Shown piece by piece: positions 11,995-13,180 of a DNA stretch of 13,180 nt (position 1 is the first letter of the stretch; every line of letters begins with the position of its first letter). This DNA is from an uncultured Actinoplanes sp. GTDB taxonomy: Bacteria > Actinomycetota > Actinomycetes > Mycobacteriales > Micromonosporaceae. The position numbers were made by a program, and so were the translations under genes. The notes below the pieces were generated by a model. The model saw nothing but the letters and a program-made list of their open reading frames with translations, ran no database searches and was not told where the DNA came from. The stretch spans positions 1 through 13,180 of the forward strand of contig CAKUMG010000067.1 of assembly GCA_934667465.1 (NCBI GenBank). The letters are read 5' to 3'.

Positions 11995-12780
11995 TCAGCG
12001 GCGGGCGACGAAGACCGTGCGTTCGGTGCGGACGCTGAGGTCGGTGCGGCCCGGCAGTCCCGCGACCAGCTTGTCCAGGGCGGCGAGGTCGGTCGCCGGC
12101 AGCCGGTCCTCGAGGCCGTGGCGCATGCGGGAGAGCGTGACCGTCGCATAGCGCGAAGCCGCCGCCGGCAGGGGCGGGCGGAGGTCGATGTCGAAGTGGC
12201 GCGAGGTCACCTCCTTGAAGCCGGCCTGGGAGATGCGGGCGGCCCAGTCCTCGTGCATGTGCATCCCGGCCTCGTCGCGGCGCTTGGCGGTCTCGGCGTG
12301 GCCGCGGGCTTCGAGGGGTTCGTCGGGGGTGCCGGTCAGGAAGCGGGGGAAGCCCTGCAGCTCGGCGATCACCAGCAGGCCGCCGGGCTGGAGGGCGGCG
12401 TGGGCGGAGGCCAGGGCGCGGGCCGGGTCGGCCATGTGGTGCATGGAGGCGGAGGCCCAGATGACGTCGGCGGGGCCGAGGTCGGGCCAGGGCTGGTCGA
12501 GGTCGGCTTCGACGGTGCGGATGCGGTCGGCGAGACCGGCCGTCCCGGCGCGGGCGCGGAGGTGGGTGAGCATCTCCGGGGAGACGTCGACTGCGGTGAT
12601 CGTGGAGCCGGGCAGCTCGCGGGCGAGGGTGAGGGAGCCCGTGCCGCTGCCGGCGCCGAGGTCGATGATGCGGGGGCTGTCGGCGGCCTCGCGGCCGACC
12701 CAGCCGATCAGGTCGCGGTGGTAGTCCTGCAGGACCTCGGCGTCCAGGTCGAGCATTTCGATCAGGTGGTCGTGTGCCAT
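11995..12780 (-). CDS. Class I SAM-dependent methyltransferase
   Basis: This 261-aa Rossmann-fold methyltransferase would transfer the methyl group of SAM to an unknown small molecule and yield SAH. Motif I is RIIDLGAGSGTGSLTLA (37-53). The acidic residue ending strand 2 is Asp65 in AVDVSPEML. A motif ADLD (92-95) follows, then VIWASASMHHMADPARAL (107-124) and LLVIAEL (135-141), as in the Methyltransf_25/11 families. No DNA- or RNA-binding domain or signal peptide is seen. The start ATG 12780 lacks a Shine-Dalgarno; TACCGT ends 6 nt before it, so it is probably leaderless. It diverges from an XRE-cupin regulator 47 bp away, which probably controls it. Its product SAH would be cleared by the ahcY enzyme encoded in this window, but no regulatory tie is shown. 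Confidence 0.9.
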   Translation of the reverse strand: MAHDHLIEMLDLDAEVLQDYHRDLIGWVGREAADSPRIIDLGAGSGTGSLTLARELPGSTITAVDVSPEMLTHLRARAGTAGLADRIRTVEADLDQPWPDLGPADVIWASASMHHMADPARALASAHAALQPGGLLVIAELQGFPRFLTGTPDEPLEARGHAETAKRRDEAGMHMHEDWAARISQAGFKEVTSRHFDIDLRPPLPAAASRYATVTLSRMRHGLEDRLPATDLAALDKLVAGLPGRTDLSVRTERTVFVARR

Positions 12781-12786
12781 GCCACG

Positions 12787-12792
12787 ACGGTA
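12787..12792 (-). promoter_or_regulatory. Candidate leaderless -10 of the methyltransferase gene
   Basis: On the minus strand TACCGT is followed by CGTGGC and then ATG 12780. The 6-nt distance puts transcription start on the ATG, and no Shine-Dalgarno is present. No clear -35 is seen. Confidence 0.45.
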
Positions 12793-12814
12793 GCCAAGGA
12801 TTGCCCCTGCGGCA

Positions 12815-12820
12815 TAGCAT
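12815..12820 (+). promoter_or_regulatory. Candidate leaderless -10 of the XRE-cupin gene
   Basis: TAGCAT is followed by 7 nt and then ATG 12828; no Shine-Dalgarno is present. The inverted repeat CTTGC-N7-GCAAG (12821-12837) covers the start codon and could be an autoregulatory site. Confidence 0.45.
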
Positions 12821-12827
12821 CTTGCGT

Positions 12828-13180
12828 ATGAAGCAAGACAAGGATCTGGAGGACTTGGTCCGGCAGCGCATCCGCGGCCTGCGCGTCGCCCGCGGCTGGT
12901 CGCTGGACGAGCTGGCCGCCCGCTGCCTGCTCAGCCCCTCCACGCTCAGCCGGATCGAGACCGGGCACCGGCGGATCGCCCTCGACCAGCTGGCCGCGCT
13001 CGCCCGGGCCCTGGACACCACGCTCGATCAGCTCGTCGAGTCGGACGCGGATGACGACGTGGTGATCCGGCCCCACACCCACGAGGAGCGCGGGATCACC
13101 ACCTGGGTGCTCTCGCGCGACGGCCGGCAGACGGTCGCCAAGATGCGGATCACGCGCAAGGTGCCCGAGGATCTGCGGGT
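12828..13180 (+). CDS. XRE-family regulator with cupin domain, 3' end outside the window
   Basis: The first 117 codons are seen and no stop occurs before the window edge. Residues about 10-70 are an XRE/Cro-type helix-turn-helix (LVRQRIRGLRVARGWSLDELAARCLLSPSTLSRIETGHRRI in outline; recognition helix near SPSTLSRIE). From about 78 a cupin-like ligand-binding domain begins (VVIRPHTHEERGITTWVL). XRE-cupin regulators sense small molecules and often control a neighbouring enzyme gene. Here that is the divergent methyltransferase across a 47-bp gap. ATG 12828 is the only reasonable start, and third-base G+C is high from codon 7 onward. The ligand is unknown. Confidence 0.88.
   Translation, partial: MKQDKDLEDLVRQRIRGLRVARGWSLDELAARCLLSPSTLSRIETGHRRIALDQLAALARALDTTLDQLVESDADDDVVIRPHTHEERGITTWVLSRDGRQTVAKMRITRKVPEDLR

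Overview
The window is about 70% G+C with strong G/C at third codon positions. It carries families typical of filamentous actinomycetes: a CBM2-GH5 cellulase, a DUF397 protein, a DUF6082-like protein, an ECF42-type sigma factor next to a DGPF/YCII protein, and promoters of the TANNNT type placed 6-7 nt before start codons. Together these suggest a Micromonosporaceae-like soil actinobacterium such as Actinoplanes or a relative. The taxon is inference; the gene families are read from the sequence. The last gene runs off the right edge.

Left part (1-2700): a tRNA-Arg(CCU) gene is followed by debris of an IS1380-type transposase. Next is a secreted CBM2-GH5 endoglucanase with its own sigma70-like promoter, an operator-like inverted repeat inside that promoter, and a hairpin terminator. 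A doubtful 71-aa gene and a largely non-coding stretch follow.

Middle part (2700-9025): peptide deformylase (probably leaderless) and an M48-like membrane protein lie on the minus strand. The M48-like protein has REIGH where HEXXH is expected. A metallo-beta-lactamase-fold hydrolase diverges from it, with a perfect 15-bp palindrome between the two. Then come an IolE-like TIM-barrel isomerase/dehydratase gene (+), converging with a minus-strand group of LacI regulator, YCII/DGPF protein and ECF42-type sigma factor. The last two overlap by ATGA. Nearly identical 11-bp-period direct repeats lie upstream of both the IolE-like gene and the LacI gene, which suggests one shared regulator.

Right part (9025-13180): S-adenosylhomocysteine hydrolase (ahcY) is preceded by a leader that folds as an SAH riboswitch. 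In that leader the 3' pseudoknot strand can instead pair with the Shine-Dalgarno sequence, giving a plausible ON switch for SAH removal. A strong intrinsic terminator ends ahcY. A DUF6082-like membrane protein overlaps a convergent orphan DUF397 gene. A class I SAM-dependent methyltransferase diverges from a truncated XRE-cupin regulator across a 47-bp gap with candidate leaderless promoters in both directions.

Most genes are ordinary chromosomal genes. The interest lies mainly in regulatory DNA: the SAH switch, the shared 11-bp-period element, the ECF promoter filled by a perfect palindrome, the four perfect 18-bp repeats inside the LacI gene, and the altered M48 active site.
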